A stretch of DNA of 64,000 bases from Gudongella sp049310905 (GTDB lineage Bacteria > Bacillota > Clostridia > Tissierellales > Tissierellaceae). The translations under genes were made by a program, and so were the position numbers. Shown here in pieces: positions 43,107 through 51,797 of this stretch. Location: contig NZ_JBMEMN010000001.1 of NCBI RefSeq assembly GCF_049310905.1, positions 1 through 64,000 on the forward strand, given 5' to 3'. Positions within the stretch are counted from its first letter, which is position 1, and each line of letters begins with the position of its first letter. Below the pieces are notes generated by a model. The model saw nothing but the letters and a program-made list of their open reading frames with translations. It was not told where the DNA came from and did no database searches.

Positions 43107-44660
43107 CTAACCTTGAAGGAGATGTGAAGCAAAATCTCTCATAGCTTCTGCTACAAGACCTCTGACCTCTTGCTCAGAAACGCCTTTGCTTTCCTCCACT
43201 ACTCCAGGATTTTTCTCCATTACTATTGAAACTCCATCGAACTGGTTTGTCATTCTTCCAAGGAAAAGACTTCCTTTTCCTATAATCATAGCATTCTTAA
43301 TCTTTCCTGACTCAATATCTTCCTTTGCAAAACCTACAAAAGGAACTCCTGAAGGTATATGACCCTGCGTAGGAGCCCATCCTTCCATTCCATGCTCTAC
43401 AATAAAGTCATTAAGAGCAGTTCTCTCAAGTTCGCCTCTTTTTACTCCAAGGGCCGCGATCATTTTATAGTTTGCATTTGGTACATCTCCAGCCCCTGCA
43501 GGCTTTGTTACATCAGGATTCTGCATTTCAACTGAATACTTGTCAATGTCAGTTATTTTTAATCCACCTCTATCAAGTGGTTCAGTTACAAGCGAGGTTA
43601 TTACTGCCTGTGGTGATGAACCGGTACCCACAGTGTGTCTTCCTACCAAATCCGTTCTTAAAATAGGACTTGTACCGTCATTTTCACTTACAAGCACTGC
43701 AAATCCCCCGATAACATCTTCAAGAATAGGCAGTTCTTTTTTAACATGGTCCTTTCCATTCATCCCAAGCTTAGCTGTTGATCCACCTGAAACTATCAGA
43801 ACGTTCTTAAACGTTCCGGCTTTAACCAGTGATGCAGCTGAGATCATAGCATGTGTAGGAGCCGCACAAAAACCTCTTATATCTGATCCGGAAGCCTTGA
43901 GTAGCCCCGCAACTTCAGCAATGGCTTTTGCAAAGTTTCCTCCACCTCGTTGGTTCATGTCTCCACAAGCTTCTTCAGAACACTCCAGTACATACTCAAT
44001 ATCCTCAGGATTAATGTCTGTCTTATCAAGTAGATGAAGTGCTGCAAGTACTCCCGAAGCTTTGGATACAAGATTTTCAAAAATTACGTGAGCATTAAGG
44101 TTTACATCAACATCATGTGCTCTCTTGATACATCCAATCACTAGGTTGTTCATATAAACAGGCTCTGCTCCCTGCTCATCAATAAGCTTTTTAATCTCAT
44201 CAATTTCTTCACCTTCTTTAAGCTTTGATACAAGCTCATCACTTACCAACGGATGATTATTTAATTTTTTCTTAACATCTTTTGTGAAATCTTTTGTCAG
44301 CTTTACAAGCTCAAATGCATCAACTATCTTAATCAGTCCGATAAACTCATCCTGAGGCATTATTTCTCCAAGCTTACCGTCTTTTGATGAGCCTTCAACC
44401 TCTTTACCGACCCATGGCTGAGGATGCTTTCTAAGATCTTCTGGTTTGTTGTTTCCTATATATACCTGGTTTGGCAGGTAGTTTACAGCCTCATCAAAAC
44501 TTCTAAGACTGTTTGGCAATTTCTTAAGATATTCTGATTCTGGATTTTTATCTCTTTCCATAGTCTGTGTTGTTCCATTGTGAAGTACCATATCCGGTGC
44601 GTGCACAAGAACATAGCTTGTTCCCTTTACTACTGAATAACTCAAACGAGTCACCTCCAT
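43107..44660 (-). CDS. grdC: glycine reductase complex component C, subunit beta
   Basis: The 517-residue partner of GrdD, with a thiolase/KAS-III-like fold. Visible marks are VYIGNNKPEDLRKHPQPW, the thiolase-type RGFCAAPTHAMISAASLV with a candidate catalytic cysteine, and GHIPSGVPFVG near the end. It needs the carboxymethylated selenoprotein A and phosphate. It follows grdB after a long hairpin and is 10 bases ahead of grdD. Confidence 0.94.
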   Translation of the reverse strand: MEVTRLSYSVVKGTSYVLVHAPDMVLHNGTTQTMERDKNPESEYLKKLPNSLRSFDEAVNYLPNQVYIGNNKPEDLRKHPQPWVGKEVEGSSKDGKLGEIMPQDEFIGLIKIVDAFELVKLTKDFTKDVKKKLNNHPLVSDELVSKLKEGEEIDEIKKLIDEQGAEPVYMNNLVIGCIKRAHDVDVNLNAHVIFENLVSKASGVLAALHLLDKTDINPEDIEYVLECSEEACGDMNQRGGGNFAKAIAEVAGLLKASGSDIRGFCAAPTHAMISAASLVKAGTFKNVLIVSGGSTAKLGMNGKDHVKKELPILEDVIGGFAVLVSENDGTSPILRTDLVGRHTVGTGSSPQAVITSLVTEPLDRGGLKITDIDKYSVEMQNPDVTKPAGAGDVPNANYKMIAALGVKRGELERTALNDFIVEHGMEGWAPTQGHIPSGVPFVGFAKEDIESGKIKNAMIIGKGSLFLGRMTNQFDGVSIVMEKNPGVVEESKGVSEQEVRGLVAEAMRDFASHLLQG

Positions 44661-44673
44661 TAAAAATAGATTT

Positions 44674-44710
44674 TACAAATGGGTGTAGTATTTACTATCA
44701 CCCATTTGTA
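44674..44710 (-). other. long hairpin between grdB and grdC
   Basis: TACAAATGGGTG pairs perfectly with CACCCATTTGTA, and inside it TAGTA pairs with TACTA, so nearly the whole 37 bases fold. On the minus strand a T-rich but broken tail follows. It may attenuate or process the transcript between grdB and grdC. Confidence 0.8.
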
Positions 44711-44718
44711 GTCTTTTA

Positions 44719-46029
44719 TTATTTGTCAAATACTGTCTGTCCAGTAACTTCTGTCTCAAGTGCCACTAAAGACTTTTCAACAATTTTTCTTCTTAGCGCT
44801 TTTTCTTCATCCTTATCCATTGAAGGGTTACCAAGTGGATGAGGGATAGCTATTGCAGGAACTATTCTGTTTGCTCCTACAGTCAATGATATTGGAACTA
44901 CCGTACAGATGTGAACTACTGGAATGCCAGCTCTTTCAATTTCCTTAACCATCGTTGCACCGCAACGTGTACAGGTACCTCAGGTTGAGGTAAGAATAAC
45001 TGCATCCACTCCTTCTGCAATCAGTTCTTTGCTAAACTCTTCAGCAAATTTTTTGGAGCTTCCTACTGAAGTACCATTTCCCACTGTAGAGTAAAAATAT
45101 CTGTGTAGTTCGCCTATTTTACCTTCTTTTTCAAGATCTCTAAGAACATCTACTGGTAGCACCCTGTCAGAATCATCATTGCAATAAACAGGATCAAATC
45201 CACCATGAGCTGTTTCATGTGACTCTTTGGTCAAGTCTGTTACTTCGTCAATATCATACTTGCCGTATTTTGAAGCTGAAGATGACTCAATGTGGTCAGG
45301 ATTACCCTTAGGTACAATTCCACCTGATGTTACAAGAGCTATCTTGGCTTTTGTAATGTCTTTAATTGCTGGGTTAGGATCAACTCTGTCAAAATTAGGC
45401 ATTGGATACTCAGTTGTAAACTCCTCGCCTTTCAGCTTCTTAAGAAGCATGTCGACAGCTCTTTCTGACCCTCTTTTTTCAGTAAAGTAGTTCTTTCTGA
45501 TTCCTCTCTCTATATAACCATCTTCTGAAGGGGAACCAATCTCTTCACCACCTAGAAGTTTTTTGGCAAGTGGAATCATCTTTGCAACTGCATCTTTCAT
45601 ACCAGCTGCACTATTCTTTGTTTCTACAACATACACTGATTTTTTGTACATATCTGCTCCAGGATTTTCGATATACATCCCTGTAAGAGCAGGAATATTC
45701 AACTCATTTTGAACAGCTTCAGTAATTGTTCCACATGCAACGCCATATCTTCCAGCGTTGAAAGCTGGTCCTGCAATAAATAAATCAGGGCTATATCCTT
45801 TGATCATTTGGAGTACTTCTTTTTTTGCTTCTTCAATATTCTCGCCAAAGTAACTGTCTCCACAGATTACTGTAGCTACAATCTCAGCCTCTCCACCAAA
45901 TCCAGCCTGTATTGCCATACCAGGTCCTACAGCGCCTTCTCTGACCTCTGGCTTTATGTCAGCCTTTTCTTCACCACCAATACCAGCAAAGAATTGGTTT
46001 ATATAGTGTACGATTCTAATTTTCGCCAT
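44719..46029 (-). CDS. grdB: glycine reductase component B, selenoprotein subunit gamma
   Basis: The substrate-specific selenoprotein of protein B; with the GrdE-derived subunits it forms the Schiff base with glycine and passes the carboxymethyl group to GrdA. The 436-residue reading includes selenocysteine at residue 350, encoded by TGA at 44980-44982 in the context LTSTUGTCTRCG, which matches the known GrdB active site. The reading on both sides of the TGA is in one frame and typical of the family. GGAGGG precedes the ATG at 46029. A standard gene caller would split or truncate it. Confidence 0.95.
44950..44982 (-). promoter_or_regulatory. selenocysteine UGA and SECIS-like hairpin of grdB
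   Basis: TGA at 44980-44982 is followed 12 bases on by CGTTGC-GGT-GCAACG, a perfect 6-bp stem with a small loop, positioned as a bacterial SECIS element that recruits SelB. Confidence 0.75.
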
Positions 46030-46062
46030 AATATTCCCTCCTCTCCTTTATTCTTTAGGAGT

Positions 46063-46536
46063 TTAGTATTTGCCATGCTCTTTTCTCATTGAAGCCACTT
46101 CTTCCACTATTGCATCCACATCAAGCACCATTTCCATCATGCCGATCTGGTCATCATATACGTCTGCATCTACTGACTCTTTAAATTCTGCCTCTACTGC
46201 GTGGTATACCTTAAGTCCCAACGGAACTCCTGCCAATGGTCCTGCGAATGTAGGGTCTCCTGCTGTTACTGTCTCTGCAGCTAATCCTGCTGATTCAGCT
46301 TCTGCTCCACCGATTAATACTACAACGTTCTCCGCTCCGTATTTCTCAGTCAGGTCTTTTACCCTCTTTTGATTCTCAAGATCCATTGCTCCTGCAGCCG
46401 TTCAGACAAAACATTCTGTTGCTGAAAATACCACTTCTGCAGGTGTGGTCTTTATGCATTCTTCCATGGCTGGGCCTGGAATACCGTCTCTATCGCCAAT
46501 TACGATTACTTTTGAGCTCTCGTTAAATATTGACAT
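46063..46536 (-). CDS. grdA: glycine reductase selenoprotein A, copy 1
   Basis: The small selenoprotein (157 residues) shared by all glycine/betaine/sarcosine reductases; its selenol accepts the carboxymethyl group. Selenocysteine 45 is encoded by TGA at 46402-46404 in ECFVUTAAGAMDLENQ, the canonical GrdA motif. AAGGATG lies 6 bases before the ATG. It is the downstream member of a tandem pair; compared with the other copy it has Asp for Glu and His for Tyr near the C-terminus. The dithiol/selenol pair is regenerated by thioredoxin. Confidence 0.96.
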
Positions 46537-46581
46537 ATTGCCACATCCTTTCCTATTATTTATATTCTATTTTTGATTGTT

Positions 46582-47055
46582 TTAGTATTTGCCGTACTCT
46601 TTTCTCATTGAAGCGACTTCTTCCACTATTGCATCCACATCAAGCACCATTTCCATCATGCCGATCTGGTCTTCATATACATCTGCATCTACTGACTCTT
46701 TAAATTCTGCCTCTACTGCATGGTATACCTTAAGTCCCAACGGAACTCCTGCCAATGGTCCTGCGAATGTAGGGTCTCCTGCTGTTACTGTCTCTGCAGC
46801 TAATCCTGCTGATTCAGCTTCTGCTCCACCGATTAATACTACAACGTTCTCCGCTCCGTATTTCTCAGTCAGGTCTTTTACCCTCTTTTGATTCTCAAGA
46901 TCCATTGCTCCTGCAGCCGTTCAGACAAAACATTCTGTTGCTGAAAATACCACTTCTGCAGGTGTGGTCTTTATGCATTCTTCCATGGCTGGGCCTGGAA
47001 TACCGTCTCTATCGCCAATTACGATTACTTTTGAGCTCTCGTTAAATATTGACAT
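46582..47055 (-). CDS. grdA: glycine reductase selenoprotein A, copy 2
   Basis: The upstream twin of the grdA at 46063, also 157 residues, with selenocysteine 45 at TGA 46921-46923 in the same CFVUTAAG motif. By direct comparison the coding regions differ at six bases, all in the last 140; the first 335 are identical. AAAGGATG precedes the ATG. Both copies look fully functional, so the second may raise the dose of this stoichiometric carrier. Confidence 0.96.
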
Positions 47056-47109
47056 TTCTCCACATCCTTTCTATGATTCTTAAATTATATTTGTTGAATA
47101 TTTATTATC

Positions 47110-48396
47110 CTAGAAACCTTTTACTGACATTTTATTGAATCCCATTTCGTTTGTAGCACCAGTGATAGCCTGAATCTCAACTGTGATTGTACCATCATCT
47201 GCTAAACTTCCATCAAATCCACCTGCAATGATATCAGTATATGCAAGTGTACCAATTACCTTGTCCATTTTTGGAAGAGTAATAACCTCGTTGGCATTTC
47301 CACCTGTGACAACTGCATCCGCTGATTTATCTGCATCTGCAAGGGACTGACTTGCTCCATCTCTTCCTGCATACTCATCAGTGATGATTACGGTCTTGAT
47401 ACCTTTTTCCTCGATTTTCTTGCAGTTCATTATTAGGTCTGTATCTGGGTTTCCAAAACCTTCCTGTGATATTACTACACCATCAAGATTCAAGAACTCA
47501 GTTAATTTTGCGGTCCAGTTTGATGATCTTTCCTTATCAGCAAGATAAACATTCTCGTTGGTTATTATGTTACCAACGTAATTGATTTCTTTACCGTGAG
47601 CTGCCAATAAGTCATGAACAACTGGGTTGTTCAGATGGTGGTAAGTTGTGTTTTTATCACAAGCTGATACACAGTTACCACTAACTATTGCTCCATCCAT
47701 TATTTCAGTTGGATAAAGAATTGTTGGAACGATCTGCTTAGCATCTACACCATATACATATGTGTCATGCAATAGTCCCTGTGTCTGAAGCATATGAACA
47801 TATCCTACCTTTGGAAGGTCTGGATACTTCTTCATTCCATCGACAAAATTATCAGTTTCGAAAACTTCAACTTCATCTGGTGTCAATGATTTTGCTGTTT
47901 CAGCAATATATGCCGCTGACTTGAAACCTGCAAATCTTACAGCCTTTTCATGATCATGTTGCTTCAATCCATCAACAGGCTCACAATTTACCACTATGTT
48001 GATCAGCTTTGAAAATGGAGTATACTCTGCTCCAGGTCCAGTCATATCAACTATTCCTTCCTGGAATCCTACAATTTTTCCAGTTGTCATTACTGAACAA
48101 CCTTTTAAGACGTTGGTTTTTCCAGAACCTACAACATCAACCTTCGATAGTACTCCCGGGAATACTCCTCCAGGTCCTTCAACTTTAACCCTTGGCTCAA
48201 CTACGTCCTTAACAGGTGTAATCCTTACACTCTCACCTGGCTTGGCAATATCCACATCAACTGATTTAATATGCTCATCTTCCATTACAAGTTCAATTAA
48301 CTCTGACTTGTTTATTGTAATAACTCCATTTTCCAGTTTAGTCGAATCACCGAATACTACATCTTTAATTAGTACTTTTCCTAACTCTAGACGCAT
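47110..48396 (-). CDS. grdE: glycine reductase component B, alpha/beta proprotein
   Basis: A 428-residue proprotein cleaved into two subunits of protein B. The cleavage site is Asn241-Cys242 in IVSGNCVSACDK; Cys242 becomes the pyruvoyl or carbonyl group that binds glycine, as in characterised Grd systems. RLELGKVLIKDVVFG at the N-terminus is typical. An ORF starting at GTG 48405 runs through the AGGAGGTGA ribosome site, so ATG 48396 is chosen. Lies between trxA and grdA. Confidence 0.95.
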   Translation of the reverse strand: MRLELGKVLIKDVVFGDSTKLENGVITINKSELIELVMEDEHIKSVDVDIAKPGESVRITPVKDVVEPRVKVEGPGGVFPGVLSKVDVVGSGKTNVLKGCSVMTTGKIVGFQEGIVDMTGPGAEYTPFSKLINIVVNCEPVDGLKQHDHEKAVRFAGFKSAAYIAETAKSLTPDEVEVFETDNFVDGMKKYPDLPKVGYVHMLQTQGLLHDTYVYGVDAKQIVPTILYPTEIMDGAIVSGNCVSACDKNTTYHHLNNPVVHDLLAAHGKEINYVGNIITNENVYLADKERSSNWTAKLTEFLNLDGVVISQEGFGNPDTDLIMNCKKIEEKGIKTVIITDEYAGRDGASQSLADADKSADAVVTGGNANEVITLPKMDKVIGTLAYTDIIAGGFDGSLADDGTITVEIQAITGATNEMGFNKMSVKGF

Positions 48397-48455
48397 TTGC
48401 TTCACCTCCTCAAAATATTGGTTGTTATCTAGCGAAACTCTCCAGTTTTTTCAAA

Positions 48456-48773
48456 CTAGCAGAATTTCTCTATTAGCTCTTTTACTGACTTTGTTGTTGC
48501 TTCATCTCCAACTACTCCATCTACTCTTTCGCCATTCTGATAAATTGCAATTACTGGTAGTCCAAGTACTTTTTGTCCAATTGCCACTCTTCTAGCTTTT
48601 GTTATATCAAGTGATGTGAACTTGATCTTGTCACCATGCTTCTCTTCAAGTTCGTGAATGTGTGGCATAAGTGCCTTGCATGGCTCACATGAAGGACTCC
48701 AAAAATCTACAAGAACTGTTCCTTCTGCAGTTAAAACCTCTTCCTCAAAATTCTCTTTGTTTAGTTCTATCAT
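48456..48773 (-). CDS. trxA: thioredoxin with unusual CEPC active site
   Basis: A 105-residue thioredoxin that hands electrons from TrxB to the glycine reductase selenoproteins. The fold is standard (VLVDFWSPSCEPCK, LGLPVIAIYQNGERVDGVVG), but the active site is CEPC (Cys29, Cys32) and the usual Trp directly before the first Cys is three residues earlier (WSPSC). Non-WCGPC sites are known for thioredoxins of glycine-reductase clostridia. The protein also ends in Cys105. GGAGGG precedes ATG 48773. Confidence 0.93.
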   Translation of the reverse strand: MIELNKENFEEEVLTAEGTVLVDFWSPSCEPCKALMPHIHELEEKHGDKIKFTSLDITKARRVAIGQKVLGLPVIAIYQNGERVDGVVGDEATTKSVKELIEKFC

Positions 48774-48786
48774 AATATCCCTCCTA

Positions 48787-49722
48787 TTATCCGAAATTCT
48801 CTTCAATATATTTTTCTGCCTGTGTGGCTGCAATAGCACCATCAGCTGTGGCAGTTACAACCTGTCTCAAGGATTTTACTCTGTTATCACCTGCAGCAAA
48901 TACTCCTGGTACATTTGTTCTCATATTGTCATCGGTAACAATATATTCATTTTCCATTTCAACAAGTCCTTCAAATAGCTTGTTGGCTGGATCGTACCCA
49001 ATAAAAACAAATACTCCAAATGTTCCGTCGTCTTCATCTGCATGAATTTCCGTTTCTTCGCCAGTCTTCACATTTTTAACTGTCATAGTTTCAAGAAGAC
49101 CGTCTCCCTTTAGATCCGTTATTACTGAATCCCATAGAAAATCAATTTTTTCGTTCTTAAATGCTTTTTCCTGAATCGATTTTGCAGCTCTCAACTCATC
49201 TCTTCTGTGAACAATTGTAACCTTTCTCGCGAATTTGGTAAGGTACATTGCCTCTTCAACAGCAGAGTCTCCTCCTCCTACAACAAATACTTCCAGATCT
49301 TCAAAAAATGCACCATCACATGTTGCACAGTAAGATACGCCTCTTCCTGTAAGTTCTTTTTCTCCGGGACATCCTATGTGCTTGGGTACAGCACCTGTAG
49401 CTACTATTACTGTCTTGGCCTGATACTCTTCATTCTCACCCTTTAGGATTTTAACCTTTCCTGTTACATCAACACTTTCAATCGTATCCGTTATTCTCTT
49501 TGCTCCGAATTCTTCTGCCTGTTCAACCATTCTTGAAACAAGTGATGGTCCTGTAGCATTTTCAGCAGATCCAGGATAGTTGGCAACTTCATCAGTTGTA
49601 GCTATCTGTCCACCAGCAGCTTCTTTTTCGATTATCAAAGTGTTCATTCTTGCTCTTGCAGCATATAATCCGGCTGAGAGTCCAGCTGGTCCTGCTCCGA
49701 TAATCACTACATCATAAATCAT
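48787..49722 (-). CDS. trxB: thioredoxin reductase
   Basis: An FAD enzyme that reduces TrxA with NAD(P)H. The 311-residue protein has the FAD motif IIGAGPAGLSAGLY, the redox site CATC (132-135), the nucleotide motif VGGGDSAVEEA and the C-terminal GVFAAGDN. GGAGGG lies 7 bases before ATG 49722. It is the first gene of the glycine reductase operon, directly after the glycine riboswitch, and 13 bases ahead of trxA. Confidence 0.95.
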   Translation of the reverse strand: MIYDVVIIGAGPAGLSAGLYAARARMNTLIIEKEAAGGQIATTDEVANYPGSAENATGPSLVSRMVEQAEEFGAKRITDTIESVDVTGKVKILKGENEEYQAKTVIVATGAVPKHIGCPGEKELTGRGVSYCATCDGAFFEDLEVFVVGGGDSAVEEAMYLTKFARKVTIVHRRDELRAAKSIQEKAFKNEKIDFLWDSVITDLKGDGLLETMTVKNVKTGEETEIHADEDDGTFGVFVFIGYDPANKLFEGLVEMENEYIVTDDNMRTNVPGVFAAGDNRVKSLRQVVTATADGAIAATQAEKYIEENFG

Positions 49723-49777
49723 CCATTTCCCTCCTTCTAAAAATATCACTAGGTCTTATCCCTATTGTATATTCTGC

Positions 49778-49823
49778 AAAAAAAAACAGAATAAATAGAC
49801 CTTGCCTACTTACTCTGTTTATT
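49778..49823 (-). terminator. terminator of the glycine riboswitch expression platform
   Basis: On the minus strand AATAAACAGA pairs with TCTATTTATT (one mismatch) and is followed by CTG and nine T residues. The stem overlaps the 3' side of aptamer 2, so glycine binding should prevent its formation. Confidence 0.85.
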
Positions 49824-50012
49824 GACCTGAGAGATTCTTCCACTTCATCATAAAAAAATGGAATTGCTCCTTCGGTGTAAAAGACGCTTTCCAGAGTTCT
49901 GTCCGGCAGCGGTCCTGTTGCCTGAGAGGTTCGCAACAGAGGGGCTAACTCTGTTAATTACTCCTTCGGCGCCACTAATGTGGTCTCTCCCGCTACTATC
50001 ATCCAGAAATGT
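49810..50012 (-). ncRNA. tandem glycine riboswitch controlling the grd operon
   Basis: Two glycine aptamers in series on the minus strand. Aptamer 1 has GCGGGAGAGACC, GCGCCGAAGGAGTAA and CCTCTCAGGCAACAGGACCGC; aptamer 2 has CACCGAAGGAGCAA and ATCTCTCAGGTCAATA. These are the conserved core sequences of the gcvT-type element. A terminator follows, so the switch should be ON with glycine, matching a catabolic operon; Bacillus gcvT uses the same logic. The aptamers lie between promoter 50064-50092 and trxB. Confidence 0.95.
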
Positions 50013-50063
50013 TCAGAATTTTCCTAATTATTTTGTTACGTTTTTAACAACCCTGACAAGCTC

Positions 50064-50092
50064 ATTATACTCTATTTAATTGTACATATCAA
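50064..50092 (-). promoter_or_regulatory. promoter of the glycine reductase operon
   Basis: On the minus strand TTGATA (50092-50087) and a perfect TATAAT (50069-50064) are 17 bases apart; transcription would begin near 50057, about 45 bases before aptamer 1. Confidence 0.8.
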
Positions 50093-50120
50093 TAGTCAAT
50101 TTACACTTTTTTATAAAACA

Positions 50121-51728
50121 TTATCCCTTAAATTTATCGAGGACATACATGGCAATATTTCTTGAATGATCAGACATTCTTTCAAGGTTAGATATACCAT
50201 CTAGAAATACAATCCCAGCTCCGGTACTACACATCATCTTGTTAAGCCGGTCTATATGGTTAGTTCTGTTTTTTCTCTCAAGTCTGTCCACTTCATCCTC
50301 CAATATCAGGACCTGTCTGGCTAGTCCCTCGTCTGTGTTTTTATATGATGTTAGAGATGATTGGAATGCTTCTGTACAGATGCTGAACATTTCGTCCATT
50401 TCCTCAATAGCCTGTGGAGTAAAGTACAAATTATTATCTGATTTATATTGTGCAAGCTCACTTAAGTTTTCAATATGGTCTCCAACTCTCTCGATATCCC
50501 CGATGATGTAAAGCATTGCATTTACATCTGAATGCTGTACATCTGAAAGAGATGCATTGGAAAGTCTAACCAGATAGTCTGTTATTTCTCTCTGAATCCT
50601 GTTAATCACTCTCTCTCTTTCAAGTATTGAATCGATCAGCTCGGTTTTGTCTTCTAGCATTACAATTCTTGCTGCTGCAAGGTTCTCAAGTACCAAATCT
50701 CCCATTCGTAATGCTTCTCTAGTTGCTTGTCCAAGAGCTATTGAAGGTGTCTCTATTATACGTTTATCAAGGAATTTTGATTCTGTGATTTCATATTCAT
50801 CCTCTCCAGGAACCAATTTTTCAGCAGCCTTTACAAGAAGAAGTGCAAAAGGAAACTGTACAATAAGGTTTATAAGGTTAAATGAGGTATGTGCATTTGC
50901 AATCTGTCGTGTAACATCTCCTGGTGAAAGATACGTCACCAGCCATTCTATTGGATACCTGAATATAGTCATAAACATTATTGTTCCAGCCAAATTAAAT
51001 AAAAAGTGAATAATTGCTGCTCTCTTTGCTGTCTTGTTTGCACCTATACTTGATATCATTGCCGTAGTTGTGGTTCCGATGTTTTCACCAAAAAGTATTG
51101 GAAATGCAAGGTTCATGGAAATCAGGCCTTCCCCTGCCAGAGCCTGCAACAGACCAATTGAGGCAGAACTACTTTGAACTATTGTTGTAAGACCAAGACC
51201 AACAAGCATTCCCATAAATGGATTATTCAAGCTTACCATTACATTTGTAAAAGCAGGCAATTGAGCCAAAGGCTTCAGCCCATCCCCCATCATATCCATA
51301 CCGATAAACAATATACCAAAACCGATAAGTATTTCAGAGTAGGTCTTTGCCTTTTTATTTTTTGCACCTATCCAAATTGCAACTCCAATTGCTACAGCAA
51401 GTGGTGCAACCTCTGTCAATTTAAATGCAACAAGCTGTGCAGTAACCGTTGTTCCAAGGTTTGCACCCATTATTATACCTACCGCCTGTGGCAGAGTCAT
51501 CAACCCTGCATTAACAAAACCAATAACCATTACAGTTGTGGCACTACTGCTTTGCACTGCAATAGTTACAACTACTCCAACCAATACTGCCATCAACCTA
51601 TTTCTTGTGAGTCTTTCTATCATTTTTTTAAGTTTGTTTCCAGCAGCTTTTTCAAGACCATCACCCATGGTATTCATACCAAATAAGAATAATCCCAGAC
51701 CACCTAATACCGGAAGAGCCGTATCCAT
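50121..51728 (-). CDS. Na+/phosphate cotransporter with PhoU-like domain
   Basis: A 535-residue protein. The first 310 residues contain the duplicated Na/Pi cotransporter repeat with the QSSSATT motifs (VAVQSSSATTVMVIGF and TTIVQSSSASIGLLQAL) and about eight membrane helices. Residues 340-535 form a helical PhoU-like domain (SDVNAMLYIIGDIERVGDHIENL and SNLERMSDHSRNIA). Proteins of this NptA/YjbB type move phosphate; direction is uncertain. A GGGGG site precedes the ATG. Monocistronic, upstream of the grd promoter. Confidence 0.9.
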   Translation of the reverse strand: MDTALPVLGGLGLFLFGMNTMGDGLEKAAGNKLKKMIERLTRNRLMAVLVGVVVTIAVQSSSATTVMVIGFVNAGLMTLPQAVGIIMGANLGTTVTAQLVAFKLTEVAPLAVAIGVAIWIGAKNKKAKTYSEILIGFGILFIGMDMMGDGLKPLAQLPAFTNVMVSLNNPFMGMLVGLGLTTIVQSSSASIGLLQALAGEGLISMNLAFPILFGENIGTTTTAMISSIGANKTAKRAAIIHFLFNLAGTIMFMTIFRYPIEWLVTYLSPGDVTRQIANAHTSFNLINLIVQFPFALLLVKAAEKLVPGEDEYEITESKFLDKRIIETPSIALGQATREALRMGDLVLENLAAARIVMLEDKTELIDSILERERVINRIQREITDYLVRLSNASLSDVQHSDVNAMLYIIGDIERVGDHIENLSELAQYKSDNNLYFTPQAIEEMDEMFSICTEAFQSSLTSYKNTDEGLARQVLILEDEVDRLERKNRTNHIDRLNKMMCSTGAGIVFLDGISNLERMSDHSRNIAMYVLDKFKG

Positions 51729-51797
51729 TCTGTGTTTCCCCCTTTGTCTCTAAAATTTAGGAATAAAAATCAATTATTGCCAAAGATATTCTATGCA

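Larger units (their letters stand above)
46063..47069 (-). repeat. tandem duplication of grdA
   Basis: Two units of about 487 bases (46063-46550 and 46582-47069) repeat at a 519-base period and include the ribosome binding site. Sequence identity ends just upstream of the CCACATCCTTTC leader. Confidence 0.95.

Noticed and set aside
44719..46029. Reading grdB and the grdA copies as broken genes because of internal TGA
   Set aside because: The TGA codons fall exactly at the known selenocysteine positions of GrdB and GrdA, and the flanking reading is intact.
49712..49936. An open frame of 74 codons on the minus strand ahead of trxB
   Set aside because: It runs through the glycine riboswitch aptamers and their terminator; the RNA conservation explains the sequence and there is no ribosome site.
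51174..51686. A 170-codon plus-strand frame opposite the Na/Pi cotransporter
   Set aside because: Composition is Cys/His/Tyr/Asn-rich with no protein-like pattern; it is the shadow of a strongly conserved gene on the other strand.
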